Notes under the pieces: generated by a model
The model's input: the letters and a program-made list of their open reading frames with translations, nothing else
Told to the model about the DNA's origin: nothing
Databases searched by the model: none
Translations under genes and position numbers: made by a program
In this document: piece by piece, positions 9,464-18,460 of the stretch
Position numbering within the stretch: the stretch's first letter is position 1
How the letters are laid out: every line of letters starts with the position of its first letter
From: Pelagophyceae sp. CCMP2097
Lineage: Eukaryota; Sar; Pelagophyceae
Direction: 5' to 3'
Length of the DNA: 18,460 nt
Assembly (NCBI GenBank): GCA_026770575.1
Contig: MU657500.1
Location: forward strand, 11,595 to 30,054

Positions 9464-9616
9464 CGTGCCGCGGGACGAGACGACGCGTCAGTTCCCGACA
9501 CGTTCCGCGCGGACTCGTCCGGATCCGTCGGTATTGTTATTTTGGCGAGCATCGGGAGAGTGGGGGAAAGTCGTCGTCCGTCCGATCGAGGGCGGACTGG
9601 GCGTCGCCTTTTTGCC
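9464..9616. promoter_or_regulatory. Shared divergent promoter region (GST and WD40 genes)
   Basis: Only 153 bp separate the start codons of the GST (minus) and the WD40 gene (plus), so both promoters and both 5' leaders must fit here. An AT-richer patch (tattgttattttgg, about 9531-9544) stands out from its GC-rich surroundings. No classical TATA box is clear. The assignment rests on gene geometry alone. Confidence 0.45.
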
Positions 9617-11607
9617 ATGGACGGCGGGCCGCCGCCGCGGAAGAGCGAGCTGGACCAGCTGCACGCGCTCGGGGATAGCAAATACGGCCGGCCTCGAGGC
9701 GTGGCTCTCGACCGGAGCCAACCGTATGGAGCGCCGGTCGAGGTGTCGGCGGCCAAGCTCGCGGCGGCCGAGCGCCGCGCGCGCGGTGACGCCAACGCTG
9801 GCCGGCCCGCGGCACCAGCGCGCGGCGACTCCGACGCCGGCCGACCCGCGGCGCCCGCGCTCGGCGACGGCTGGTAAGGACTCTCCCATCCCCGAGGGCC
9901 CAAAAGGGTGGCGCGCCTCGTAGTCACCTCGACAGTCCTTGGCTTAGGCACCGCGGCGACGACGGCCTGCTTCATAAAGACTATGACCCGCACGCCTCGG
10001 CGCGCGCGGTGGCGTATGAAGCGTCGCTGCAGGAGCACCAGAAGAACAGACAATTGGAAGGCGCCGCCTCGTACGCGTCCAACAACTCTTCGACCGCCGC
10101 CGCGCGCGGCGCCGATGCCAGGGCCAAGGCCGCGGCGGCGCGGGAGGACAAGATCGACCGCGCGCGGAAATTCAACGTCCGCCATGAGGCCGCGCTCGAA
10201 CGACGACACTCGCACCAGCCGCCTCCTCCCGACGCGCCAGACGGCGACTCTGCCCGCGGCGCGAAGCTCGTGCGGGGCGGTTCGAGCCAGCGGCTGCAAC
10301 GGTCGGAGAGCACGGCATCGGTGGGCACCGCGCCGCGCAAGCACGCCGCGGCGCAGTCGCATTTGGAGAACGCAGCTTACATGAAAGACATGCGCGAGGC
10401 ATACGACCTCGACGCGCCGGCGGCTGCCGTCACGCGCGTCGACGCCGGAGCCGCGGACTCGCTGACGCGAAGCAGGATAGCCTGCCGGCCGCAAGGCAAG
10501 TCGAGCGGCAGCTGGCGGAGCGGCCCGCGCGACGCGCGCGGCGTGCTCGTGGCGTGCTCGGATAGGCCGCTGCTGTGTCTGTCCGTGAGCGATTCTGGTC
10601 AAGACGTCGTCGCGGGCGGCGCGGACCACTCGCTCCACGGCTTCCGGGCATCCGACGTCTCCAGAGGCGGCGACCTGGACCGGCCGACGCGGCAAATGCA
10701 TTCGCAGGGGGGGCACTCGGACTGGGTCTCGTGCTGCGCGCACATTGGTGATGAGCTGGTCCTCTCCGCGGGCGTCGACGGCCGTATATGTCTCTGGCGC
10801 GGCACAAGATGCGTCCACGAGGCGCGCGGCGCCGGCGGCGCGTCCGTCTCTGTCCTCGCAGTCGATGATGCCGCGCCCCTGGCGCTGACGGCCGGCTACG
10901 ACGGCGTCGCGACTCTGTGGTCCGTATCCAGCGACCGGTGCGCGGACGCCGCGACTTTCGTGCACCCCAAGAGGCCGTCTCCCGTGCTCTGCGCCGCCTG
11001 GGTCGGGCGCGACGTCGTCCTCGGCGATCGCGACGGCCGGGCCGCGCTCTACGACGCCTCTATGGCGCGTGCAGTCGGCACGTGGGCCCCGCCAAACGCG
11101 GGACATTGCGTCGCCGTCGCCGCGCTCCATGGCGACGAAGCGCTCTTCGCCACCGGGTGCGCCGACGGCCGGCTGCGCATCTGGGACGCGAGGTCGCGAT
11201 CTCGTGCGCCGGCGCGCGAATTTGCGGCGCACGTCTCTGGGACTAGAGTCGGCGCCGTCGGGTGCGTCGTGCCCCTCGACGCGGCGTCCGTCAGCGGCGC
11301 GTCCGGCCACGTCATCGCGACCGCGGGCGCGGACGGCGCCATCTGCGTCTGCGACGACCGCAGCGAGCGGGCTCCGCTCTTTCGCTTCCTCGAGCACAGG
11401 GACTACCCGTACTCGCTCGCCGTGATGGGCTCATTCCTCGTCTCCGGAGCCGGCGACGGCGCGGTGCTCTGTCACGACGTCTCCGGCGCCGGCGAATGCG
11501 TTTGGGGGCTCGGCGCGGGCACGGCAGCGGTGCGCTGCCTCGACGCGCGGCCGGACCGACTTGTCGCGGCGGGGGACGACGGGAACGTCGTTGTTTATGA
11601 CTTTTAA
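9617..11607 (+). CDS. WD40-repeat protein with disordered N-terminus
   Basis: Two exons, 9617-9873 and 9948-11607, joined across a 74-bp GTAAGG...TTAG intron in phase 2, give 638 residues. The N-terminal ~250 residues are polar and low-complexity. They include a doubled RGDxxAGRPAAPA-type repeat near residues 54-80 and an Ala/Arg/Lys-rich stretch that may be helical (AARGADARAKAAAAREDKIDRA). From about residue 290 to the end runs a beta-propeller of roughly seven WD40 repeats, with blade signatures such as LVLSAGVDGRICLWRG, LALTAGYDGVATLWSV, LFATGCADGRLRIWDA, VIATAGADGAICVCDD and LVAAGDDGNVVVYDF. WD40 propellers are protein-binding scaffolds; I cannot assign this one to a named complex. Without the intron, exon 1 would stop at TAA (9875-9877), which lies within the donor. 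An intact antisense ORF opposite exon 2 is a GC-driven shadow. Confidence 0.87.
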
Positions 11608-11815
11608 TGTAACCTCCCAGCGCAGGGTCCATCCGGCTCCCGGCTCGAGGTGTGCGGCAAAAGGGGTGTTATGAGGTGCGGGTTGAACCAACGCAGGGCG
11701 AAAAGGCGCGAGTCAGACCGCCGCGGTGGTCCGGGGTGTCGGAGGCGAGGATAGGGCCGTTTCCGGCTCGCCTCGCCGCGTGCCCGGCGACGCGTCGGCG
11801 CAGAGCCGTAGGCGT
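11608..11815. other. Convergent intergenic region
   Basis: A 208-bp gap between the WD40 stop (+) and the adhesin stop (-), presumably carrying both 3' ends. I see no recognisable motif. Confidence 0.6.
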
Positions 11816-14800
11816 CTAAGGCTCAAAGGAGGTGGCCGGCGCGCGCGAGAAGTTGGCGGATGCGCGGGCCTCGTTCGGATGGTAGCGCGGCGGCGAGCGC
11901 GACGCCCGCCGAGGCGGCGAAAGCGGCCGGGGCGGCGGCGGTGGCGGCTGCGAAAGGGGCCGAGGCGGCGGGGGTGGCGGCGACAGCGATCTCGGTGGCG
12001 GCGGCGGCGGCGCGGGCGGCGCCTCATCGTAATAGTCGCGCCCGGGCGGCGGCGGCGGGCCCGCCTCCGGCGGCGGCGGGGCGGGCGGCGCCGTCGGGGT
12101 CTTGGGCGGAGGCGGCGGGGTCTTGCGCGGAGGCGGCGCGAGGGTCATAGGCGCAGGCGGTTGGATGGATGGCTCGAAGAAGTGCGGTGGCGCGCCGTGC
12201 AGCGCCGGCGGCGGCGTGAGCGGCGGCGGCGGCGGGATGCGGCCGCTGGGCGACCTCGCCGGCGACCTCGGCGGCGTCTTCGACGGCGACCGCGACGCCC
12301 CCCGCGCCGGCGACCACGCCGTGGAACCGTAGCGAGGTGGAGGCTCGGCGACTGCGTCGGCCGCGAAGGCCGCCTCTTCAAACGCCGCCGCCGCGGCGAC
12401 GAGGCTCGCGCGCGGAGTGACGTACACGGGCGTGTCGTTCTTGTCGCGCGGCGCCTCGCCGTCATGGATGTCTGTGGCGAACGCTTCGAACGTGCGGCTC
12501 GCGCACGGCGAGACGTACACCGGCGCACCCTCGCCCTTCAGCGGCGCCGTGTCGGCATAGGCTTCAAAGGGGTCCGCGGAGGCGGCGTGCGTCGAATCGT
12601 CGCCCGCGCGCGTCGAGGACGGGTGCTTGATGGATACTTTCTGGCCGCCGTAAAACGCAGAAGCCATCTTCTGAAAAGACCCGCGCAGCGGCAGCGGCGA
12701 CGACGGCCGGCGCAGGATAAAGTCCAAGCGTTGCTTGTCCGCCACGGACTCGCCCTTTGCGCCGCGGCGGGCCTTGCACCTGCGGCGGGCTCTGCAGACG
12801 CAGCAGCCGCAGACGCAGAGCACCACCAAAGCCGCGACCACGCCGCCGACGAGGAACGTCGTCGGCAGGCCCAGCACCGTCTCCGACGAGGAGGACGAGG
12901 CGGCGGCGAAGGTCGAGTAGGAGCCGACTTCGACGTTAAGAGTGACGTTCGACGCAAAGCACTTGTCCCTAACACTTTCCGTCTTGTGCGCCGCGAGGCA
13001 GTTCTTGCCAATGCCGTCGTAGACTAATATGGTGACCGTGTCCGAGATGCTCGAGAAGGCTGACTGGTAGGAGAGGCCTTTGAGTAAGAGGTTCACTTCG
13101 GACGGTGTTGCTATGAAGGTAAAGTCCCTATCTGAAACGCCGTCCTTCTCGCACTGCCACTCGGGCTGGCCGAAGCAGTACGCGTTGGAGTTAAAGTCCG
13201 CGTCGCCGGCCTTTGCCAGCGTCAAGATGCCTTTGCCCGCTCGGATGGTGACGCGCACGGCGTCCACGTCTCGGTCGCCGGCATCGTCGAGCGTCAAACC
13301 AGTCAGCTCGACGCGGTCCGGAAACTCCGAGTCCGCGGACCCGCCGCCGACGGCGTAGACGGCAAAGTCGAGGGTCGACGCCGTGAGTTTCGGCTTGTCG
13401 TTGACGTTTCGGACTTCGACTTTCTGCACCACCGCCGTAGAGACGCGGCCCGGGTTCGAGCAGGCAAAGGCCTCGTAGCCAAACGCGTCGGCGTCGACGG
13501 TCAGAGCGGCGCCGTCCCACGTCGTCGTCGGCAGGGAAAAGTAATTTGGGGTGCCGACGTACGTCACGGCAGCCCCAGTCGTATAAGGAGCCGGCACCGG
13601 CCCGCCCGCCGAGTCGCCGACGCCGAGAAGGACGAAACCGCCGTACAATCCGCCGTGCCGCGGCAGGGCCGTGATGCGGAAGCAGACGGGCTCGTTTGCA
13701 TCGGCGGCGTCTGCGCCATATAAAAGGATCGGACTCAACCGTCCTTCAACAGTCTCTTGCGAAACCGTCGCAGCCGCCGTCACCGGCGTCTGCAGGACGA
13801 CAGAGACGGTCGCAGGCGTTGATGTGGCGCCGTGGACATCTGTGACTGCGAAAGTGAAGCTGTCGCTGCCGAAGATGCCCGTCTTTGCGTTAATCTTCGC
13901 CGTCGGACCATTGTACAAAAACGCGACGCTCGCCGTTTGGAGAGCGTCGCCGGCGGCCACCACGGCGCCGACGGAGCCGTCGGATGCAACTTGGTACAAA
14001 GTCGCCGTAGGAAGTGATACGATTGAGGCGGTCATTTTGGCCACGCCCCCGGCGTCGTCGACGTCAGTGCCGTCTAAATAGAGGACTGTCTTGACCCCGG
14101 CCATGACGACGGTGCTCTCCGGCGCCTACAAGGTCGCGGATCGATACACGTTTTGAAATGGAGGTGGGCTTACCGCGATAGGGGCGTCGTTGACCGGGGC
14201 AACTTGGACGACGACGGACGCCGTCTCCGCCGACCTTGTGCCAGAAACACCATCCACGGCGAAGTACGTGAACCCGAGCGACGTGAACGCGCCGTCGCCG
14301 GTGAACGCGTCCCGCGGCGGCTTCACCCGGACCGTGTATCCGGCGCTGGAGTCACGCGGGACCCGCGTCAGGGCACTAGTCACCGGCGTCCCGTCCAGCA
14401 GGTAGAGGGAACCCTGCGCGGGCAGCGAGGCGATGTAGAGCTGGGGCCGGCCGGCCACCACGTTGTAGTTGGGGGCCGACGGGTCGTCGTCGACGTCGAC
14501 GACGACGAGCGTGACGACGCCGCGATCCCCAAACGCGCCGTCTTCGTCGACCGTCGCCGCAACGTCGTAGACCAGCGGCGGCGAGTTCGGCAGCTTCGCC
14601 GCGTAGTTCGTCGAGATTTCAGCCGGGGTGAGCCTCCGGTTGTAGAAACGAAGAGCGTACAAGTTGCCGTCGAAAAACAGTTCTCCTCCGTCAGAGAACA
14701 GCGCGAGGACGTAATCTTGTGGCCATGCGGAGAATCGCTGGCCGGTATAGCCTCTGTCGATGTATTCTTGGCTCGATACCAAGCTCCCGTCGACGTAGAC

Positions 14801-17370
14801 GTCGTAATTCCTGCCAACCTCGACCTACGTTACTTTCCGTGTATACGTGCAGAAATCCCGCGACAAAAATGCTCTTACCACGAGGTGCACCGGCGCCGTC
14901 GTCGTGATCACGGGGACTGTCGTCAGTATGGGAAGACATGCTTTTTTATCGGCGCTATCGTATTTCATCTCGAAATCTAAGAAGTTTTGTGCGTTCAAAG
15001 TCAACTTGAGCGCGGTGGTCTCGCATGCAATGGTGCTCATTCCTAACTCAGCGTCGCCGAGCGTGAGGATCGGCTTTCCCGTGGCCGAGCCTACGCGTCG
15101 CGGTGTTGCACACAAGAAAGAACGGCGCGCGAAGAATTGCTGTGCCGAAGTGGGACGCACTTGGAACGTCGAGCCACATCTCAATGGTAAAGCCGTCGGC
15201 CCCCTCCGCGATGCCGGTGGCGAGGCCTTGGGCCAACGTCGCGATGCTGCCAACGGACGACGCGTAAGGCCTACGAGGCGTGTAAACGCCGTTGATAGCG
15301 AAACTGTGTTGAAGGCACGCGCGTTCGACGCTAGTCCGTGGCGCTTTTCCCGACCCGGACGCCGGCATCCGTGGGTCACGTCTTGCCGGCGACGCTGTGC
15401 GCGGCGACGCCGAGGCCTGCCTTGCATTGCACCGCGGCGTCGAAGCGGAGCGGGCCGAGGGCGCCCGCCGCGTCGGTGAATTCCGCCGCGAGGCATTCGG
15501 ACCTCGGAAACGCGTAGTCGACGAGGAGCCCGGCAGCCGCGATCACCGGCGTCTGTAGGAGGACGGAGACGGCCGCCGGCGTTGATGTGGCGCCGTGGAC
15601 GTCTGTGAGAGCGAAAGTGAAGCTGTCGGTGCCGAAGATGCCCGTCTTTGCGTCAATCTTCGCCGTCGGACCATTGTACAAAAACGCGACGCTCGCCGTT
15701 TGGAGAGCGTCGCCGGCGGCCACCACGGCGCCGACGGAGCCGTCGGATGCGACTTGGTACAAAGTCGCCGTGGGGAGAGTGACGATAGAGGCGGTCATTT
15801 TGGCCACGCCCCCGGCGTCGTCGACGTCCGTTCCATCTAAATAGATGATAGTCATGACCCCGGGCTTGACGATGGTGCTCTCCGGCGCCTACGAGGCCGC
15901 GGATCGATACACGTATAAATGGCAGTGGGCTTACCGCGATAGGGGCGTCGTTGACGGGAGCGACTTGGACGACGACGGACGCCGTCTCCGCCGACCTTGT
16001 GCCAAAAACGCCATCCACGGCGTAGTACGAGAACCCGAGCGACGTGAACGCGCCGTCGCCGGTGAACGCGTCGCGCGGCGGCTTCACGCGGACCGCGTAT
16101 CCGGTGGTGGAGTCGCGCGGGACACGCGTCGGGACGCTAGTCATCGGCGTCCCGTCCAGCAGGAAGAGAGAACCCTGCGCCGGCAGCGAGGCAACGTAGA
16201 CCTCGGGCCGGGCGGCCGCCGTGTTGTAGGTGGGGGCCGACGGGTCGTCGTCGGCGTCGAAGATGTTGAGCGTGACGACGCCGCGATCCCCAAACGCGCC
16301 GTCTTCGTCGACAGTCGCCGCGACGTCGTAGACCAGCGGCGGCGAGTTCGGCAGCTTCGCCGCGTAGTTCGTCGAGACTTCAGCCGCGGTGAGCCTGCGA
16401 TTGTAGAAACGAAGAGCGTACAAGTTGCCGTCGAAAAACTCTTTTTCACCGTCGGAGAACAGCTCGAGGACGTAGTCCTGCGACCAGGCGGAGAACCGCT
16501 GGCCGCTGTAGCCGCCGAAGAGGTAGCTTTGGCTCGATGCCAAAATCCCGTCGACGTAGACGTCGAGCTTCGCGCCGACCTCGACCTACGTTGCTTTCCG
16601 TGTATACGTGCAGAAATCCCGCGACAAAAATGCTCTTACCACAAGGTGCACCGGTGCCGTCGTCTGGATCACGGCGACCTTCGTCGACATGGGAAGGCAG
16701 AATTGATAATCGGTGCTATCGTATTTCATCACGACTTCTAAGAAGTTTTGTGTGTTTAAAGTCAACCGGAGTGCGGTGGTCTCGCATGCAATGGTGCCCA
16801 TTCCTAACTCAGCGTCGCCGAGCGTGAGGAGCGGCCTTTGCACGGCCAAGCCTAAACGTCGCGGTGTTGCACGTGAGAATAACGGCGAACGAAGAAGTGC
16901 TGTGCCGAAGTGGTACGCACTTGGAACGTCGAGCCACATCTCAATCGTAAAGCCGTCGCCCCCCCCCGCTTGGCCGGCGGCGAGGCCATCGACCAACGCC
17001 GCGATGCTGCCGCCGGACGACGCGTACGGCCTACGAGGCGTATAAACGCCGTTCATCGAAACTGTGTTGAAGGCACGCGCGTTCGACGCTAGTCTGCGGC
17101 ACAATTCCCGACCCGGACGCCGCCATCCGTGGATCACGTCTTGCCGGCGACGCTGTGCGCGGCGACGCCGAGGCCGGGCTTGCACTGCGCCGCGCCGGCG
17201 TCGAAGCCGAGCGGGCCGAGGGCGCCCGCCGCGTCGGTAAATTCCGCAGCGAGGCATTCGGACCTCGGGAACGCGTAGTCGACGAGGAGCCCATCGCGGA
17301 CGACGGCAGCGGACGCGCGCGCCGCCCAGGCCGCCCAGAGGCAGCCGAGGCCGAGGCGCGCCGGCGGCAT
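11816..17370 (-). CDS. Type I membrane adhesin-like protein: 2 x (LamG + cadherin-like), Pro-rich tail
   Basis: Seven minus-strand exons: 17370-17138, 17093-16640, 16585-15935, 15888-15380, 15330 (or 15303)-14879, 14824-14174 and 14125-11816, about 1,740 residues. Met at 17370 opens a signal peptide (MPPARLGLGCLWAAWAARASA). Two tandem modules follow. Each has a LVDYAFPRSEC start, a LamG/concanavalin-like fold (GFTIEMWLDVPS; later LYALRFYNRRLT) and cadherin-like repeats of the tandem-95 type with DEDGAFGDRGVVTL and the VNDAPIA boundary motif. Further cadherin-like domains (VRNVNDKPKL) lead to one transmembrane helix (TFLVGGVVAALVVLCVCGCCVC, near 12790-12880) and a ~320-residue cytoplasmic tail. 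The tail ends in polyproline runs such as PPPPPPRPLS, which could bind SH3, WW or profilin partners. The likely role is surface adhesion or sensing (inference). Exon 5 carries an apparent +1 frameshift near 15115. Confidence 0.82.
13771..15531 (-). repeat. Tandem duplication, copy 2 (membrane-proximal module)
   Basis: This is the downstream copy (in gene direction) of a ~1.76-kb block. It matches 15534-17292 almost throughout, introns included. Equivalent landmarks are offset by 1758-1763 bp (for example cttgccggcg at 15382 and 17140, and cgccgtcgga at 13898 and 15661). The corresponding 651-bp exons (14824-14174 and 16585-15935) are the same length, as are the 54-bp introns before them. Confidence 0.92.
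15331..15379 (-). other. Paralogous intron in copy 2 (acceptor moved to TAG or ACACAG)
   Basis: The donor is the same (GAC|GTGACC), but the copy 1 acceptor GCCGCAG reads GCCACGG here. The next acceptor, GACTAG at 15332-15331, gives a 49-bp intron. ACACAG at 15304 gives a 76-bp one. The two are 27 nt apart and so give the same frame, which reads INGVYTPRRPYASS correctly because copy 2 has two extra bases (minus-strand TTTCGCTATCAACGG against TTTCGATGAACGG). Confidence 0.65.
15534..17292 (-). repeat. Tandem duplication, copy 1 (N-terminal module)
   Basis: This is the upstream copy, directly adjacent to copy 2. The junction lies inside an exon: the cadherin-like domain ending LLQTPVIAAA runs straight into GLLVDYAFPRSEC, the start of the second module. 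The unit therefore runs from just after the signal peptide to the end of the cadherin-like domain, and the duplication is in frame. Confidence 0.92.
17094..17137 (-). other. Intron 1 of the adhesin gene (copy 1 acceptor GCAG)
   Basis: A 44-bp GTGATC...GCCGCAG intron in phase 2. Using the CAG acceptor (17096-17094) makes the next exon open through MNGVYTPRRPYASS and the whole LamG core. The TAG 5 nt further on would throw the exon out of frame. Confidence 0.75.
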
Positions 17371-17718
17371 GGCGCGCGGGCCCTGTACACGACAAGGGTA
17401 GTGGAAATTGTTCCACGGCTGATTAAAACGCGCATTATTACTACCGGACCTCAAATCCTGAATGTGTGTTTCAAAGAAAGGGTTGAATGTGTGTGTGTAT
17501 CCTGGCCCTCAAGAGCATTCAGGGCACCGGGCCTTTCCCAGGTGCCCGGCGGCCCCTGATGATCCCGTCGGCACAAAATCCAGCACAAAAGCCGGCCGTG
17601 GTGCTCGTGGAGCGACTCGAAAGCATACTCGGCGCCTTGGTCGCCCATGGCACCGCCTCCGAACTCTGAAGAGTCGGCGCTCAAACTTCGCACAGGCCTC
17701 GGGATCATGGCCCTGAGT

Positions 17719-17849
17719 GGATTGCCCCATCAAGGGTGACGTTTTTCGCGTTCAAACAAAAGTGCCACTCCTCCATGGAGTGCAAACGAGACGTGTTGAG
17801 ATCCAAACGCGACTCACTTCGAAAAACGTCACCCTTGATGGGGCAATCC
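17719..17849. repeat. 131-bp element with 30-bp perfect terminal inverted repeats
   Basis: The left arm 17719-17748 (ggattgccccatcaagggtg at its outer end) is the exact reverse complement of the right arm 17820-17849. The 71-bp loop contains the smaller palindrome ctccatggag within cactcctccatggagtg. No protein is encoded. I see no obvious target-site duplication in the flanks. It could be a MITE-like non-autonomous transposon, a hairpin RNA source or an assembly fold-back. The perfect arms argue for a recent origin or for selection. Confidence 0.85.
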
Positions 17850-18298
17850 GCGAGCGTACCGGTCTGGCGCGGGTCCACGGAGCCGGAACCTAGACATTCG
17901 ACCGTCCGAAGGCGCAATCCGAGCCCTACTTGGACGACCACGCCCCCATCCATATTTTCCGCATGAGCGGCCGCGGACCAGATATTTTTCGCACGCACCA
18001 GAAAGGATCACGCCCAGCACGATTCCCAACAGGCGCGCCGCCATCAATCGCGGTATATCGCCTCCTGGAGTCGCTCACGCTTGGAGGTCCGCGCCACAGG
18101 GCCTTTTAGCGAATAGTTTGCTGCGCACCGCCAGGGTGACCGAAAATCTGTCTCCTTTTCGGCCTGTGTATGGCTTTCGGAGAATCTGTTTGGTACGATC
18201 GACGCGCCTCGACGCAAGCTTTCAAGCACCGTCGTTTTTAGCTCCGCGGACGGGGTCCGCGCTGAGATACTCGCGCCCAAAGTTCACAGAGCCCGGAC

Positions 18299-18324
18299 GG
18301 GTTTCCGGTCAAACCCGGAAACCC
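18299..18324. repeat. Strong 10-bp hairpin followed by CT-rich tract
   Basis: The arms gggtttccgg (18299-18308) and ccggaaaccc (18315-18324) pair perfectly around a 6-nt loop (tcaaac). A pyrimidine-rich tctctcaaacctctctctcc tract follows directly. Its function is unknown; it may be part of a promoter or leader of a gene beyond the right edge. Confidence 0.7.
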
Positions 18325-18460
18325 TCTCTCAAACCTCTCTCTCCTACACTTTTCGAGTGTCGCGCGGAAATTGTTTTCGCGGCGCGCGGCGGGCGCGGCG
18401 GCGCGGTTGGGCGGCGGTCGGGGCGCGCTGGGCGGGCGGCGGCGGCGCGCGTCGATCCCG

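Larger units (their letters stand above)
17371..18460. other. Non-coding region upstream of the adhesin gene
   Basis: About 1.1 kb with no convincing gene; the ORFs are short and cross the inverted repeat. The first few hundred bases presumably hold the adhesin promoter (minus strand). There is a doubled TGAATGTGTGT near 17459-17495, a large inverted repeat at 17719-17849 and a hairpin at 18299-18324. The last ~100 bases (from ~18360) turn very rich in CGG/GGC, like the CpG-rich start of another gene running off the right edge. Confidence 0.5.

Noticed and set aside
9358..11397. 679-codon minus-strand ORF opposite the WD40 gene
   Set aside because: It is Arg/Ala-rich with no family motif. 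The plus strand has clear WD40 repeats and a matched intron. Long antisense ORFs are common in DNA this GC-rich.
11726..13027. 433-codon plus-strand ORF opposite the adhesin tail
   Set aside because: Its Arg/Gly-rich content is the complement of the polyproline-coding strand. The minus strand has a transmembrane helix and domain motifs.
17451..17998. Minus-strand ORFs upstream of the adhesin
   Set aside because: They are short and without motifs, and one runs through both arms of the inverted repeat.

Overview
This window looks like nuclear DNA of a GC-rich, intron-bearing unicellular alga. Genes are split by short GT-AG introns (most 44-90 bp, many opening with GTGCGT or GTAAG). The LepA protein resembles the plastid/cyanobacterial form and has a hydrophobic leader. 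The gene mix (secreted methyltransferase, MFS fusion, LamG/cadherin-like adhesin) fits a stramenopile, possibly a pelagophyte. The taxon is inference; no rRNA or organelle marker is present.

Layout. 1-406: no convincing gene, but a degenerate 21-bp-period repeat. 407-1519 (+): MycE/CmcI-like SAM methyltransferase. 1991-4380 (+): five-exon LepA/EF4 translation GTPase whose third intron holds a ten-unit, 10-bp-period array. 4709-8478 (+): multi-exon MFS transporter fused to a long cytosolic tail with an acidic stretch, a possible PH-like segment, a SAM-like domain and a histidine-phosphatase-like domain that seems to lack catalytic residues. 8759-9463 (-): one-exon glutathione S-transferase. 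9617-11607 (+): two-exon WD40 protein, divergent from the GST. 11816-17370 (-): seven-exon type I membrane protein with signal peptide, two tandem LamG + cadherin-like modules, one transmembrane helix and a proline-rich tail. 17371-18460: non-coding, with a 131-bp inverted-repeat element and a strong hairpin.

The genes do not form a pathway; they read as independent nuclear neighbours. The most notable biology is (a) the transporter-SAM-pseudophosphatase fusion and (b) the adhesin gene, where a ~1.76-kb multi-exon block is duplicated in tandem and in frame. One copy has lost a splice acceptor; an acceptor 5 nt downstream plus a 2-nt indel would keep the frame. The same copy then carries an unexplained +1 base.

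Exon boundaries were placed by hand from splice signals, phase agreement and family similarity. LepA, WD40 and the adhesin are well constrained. The 5' end and two internal junctions of the transporter are not.
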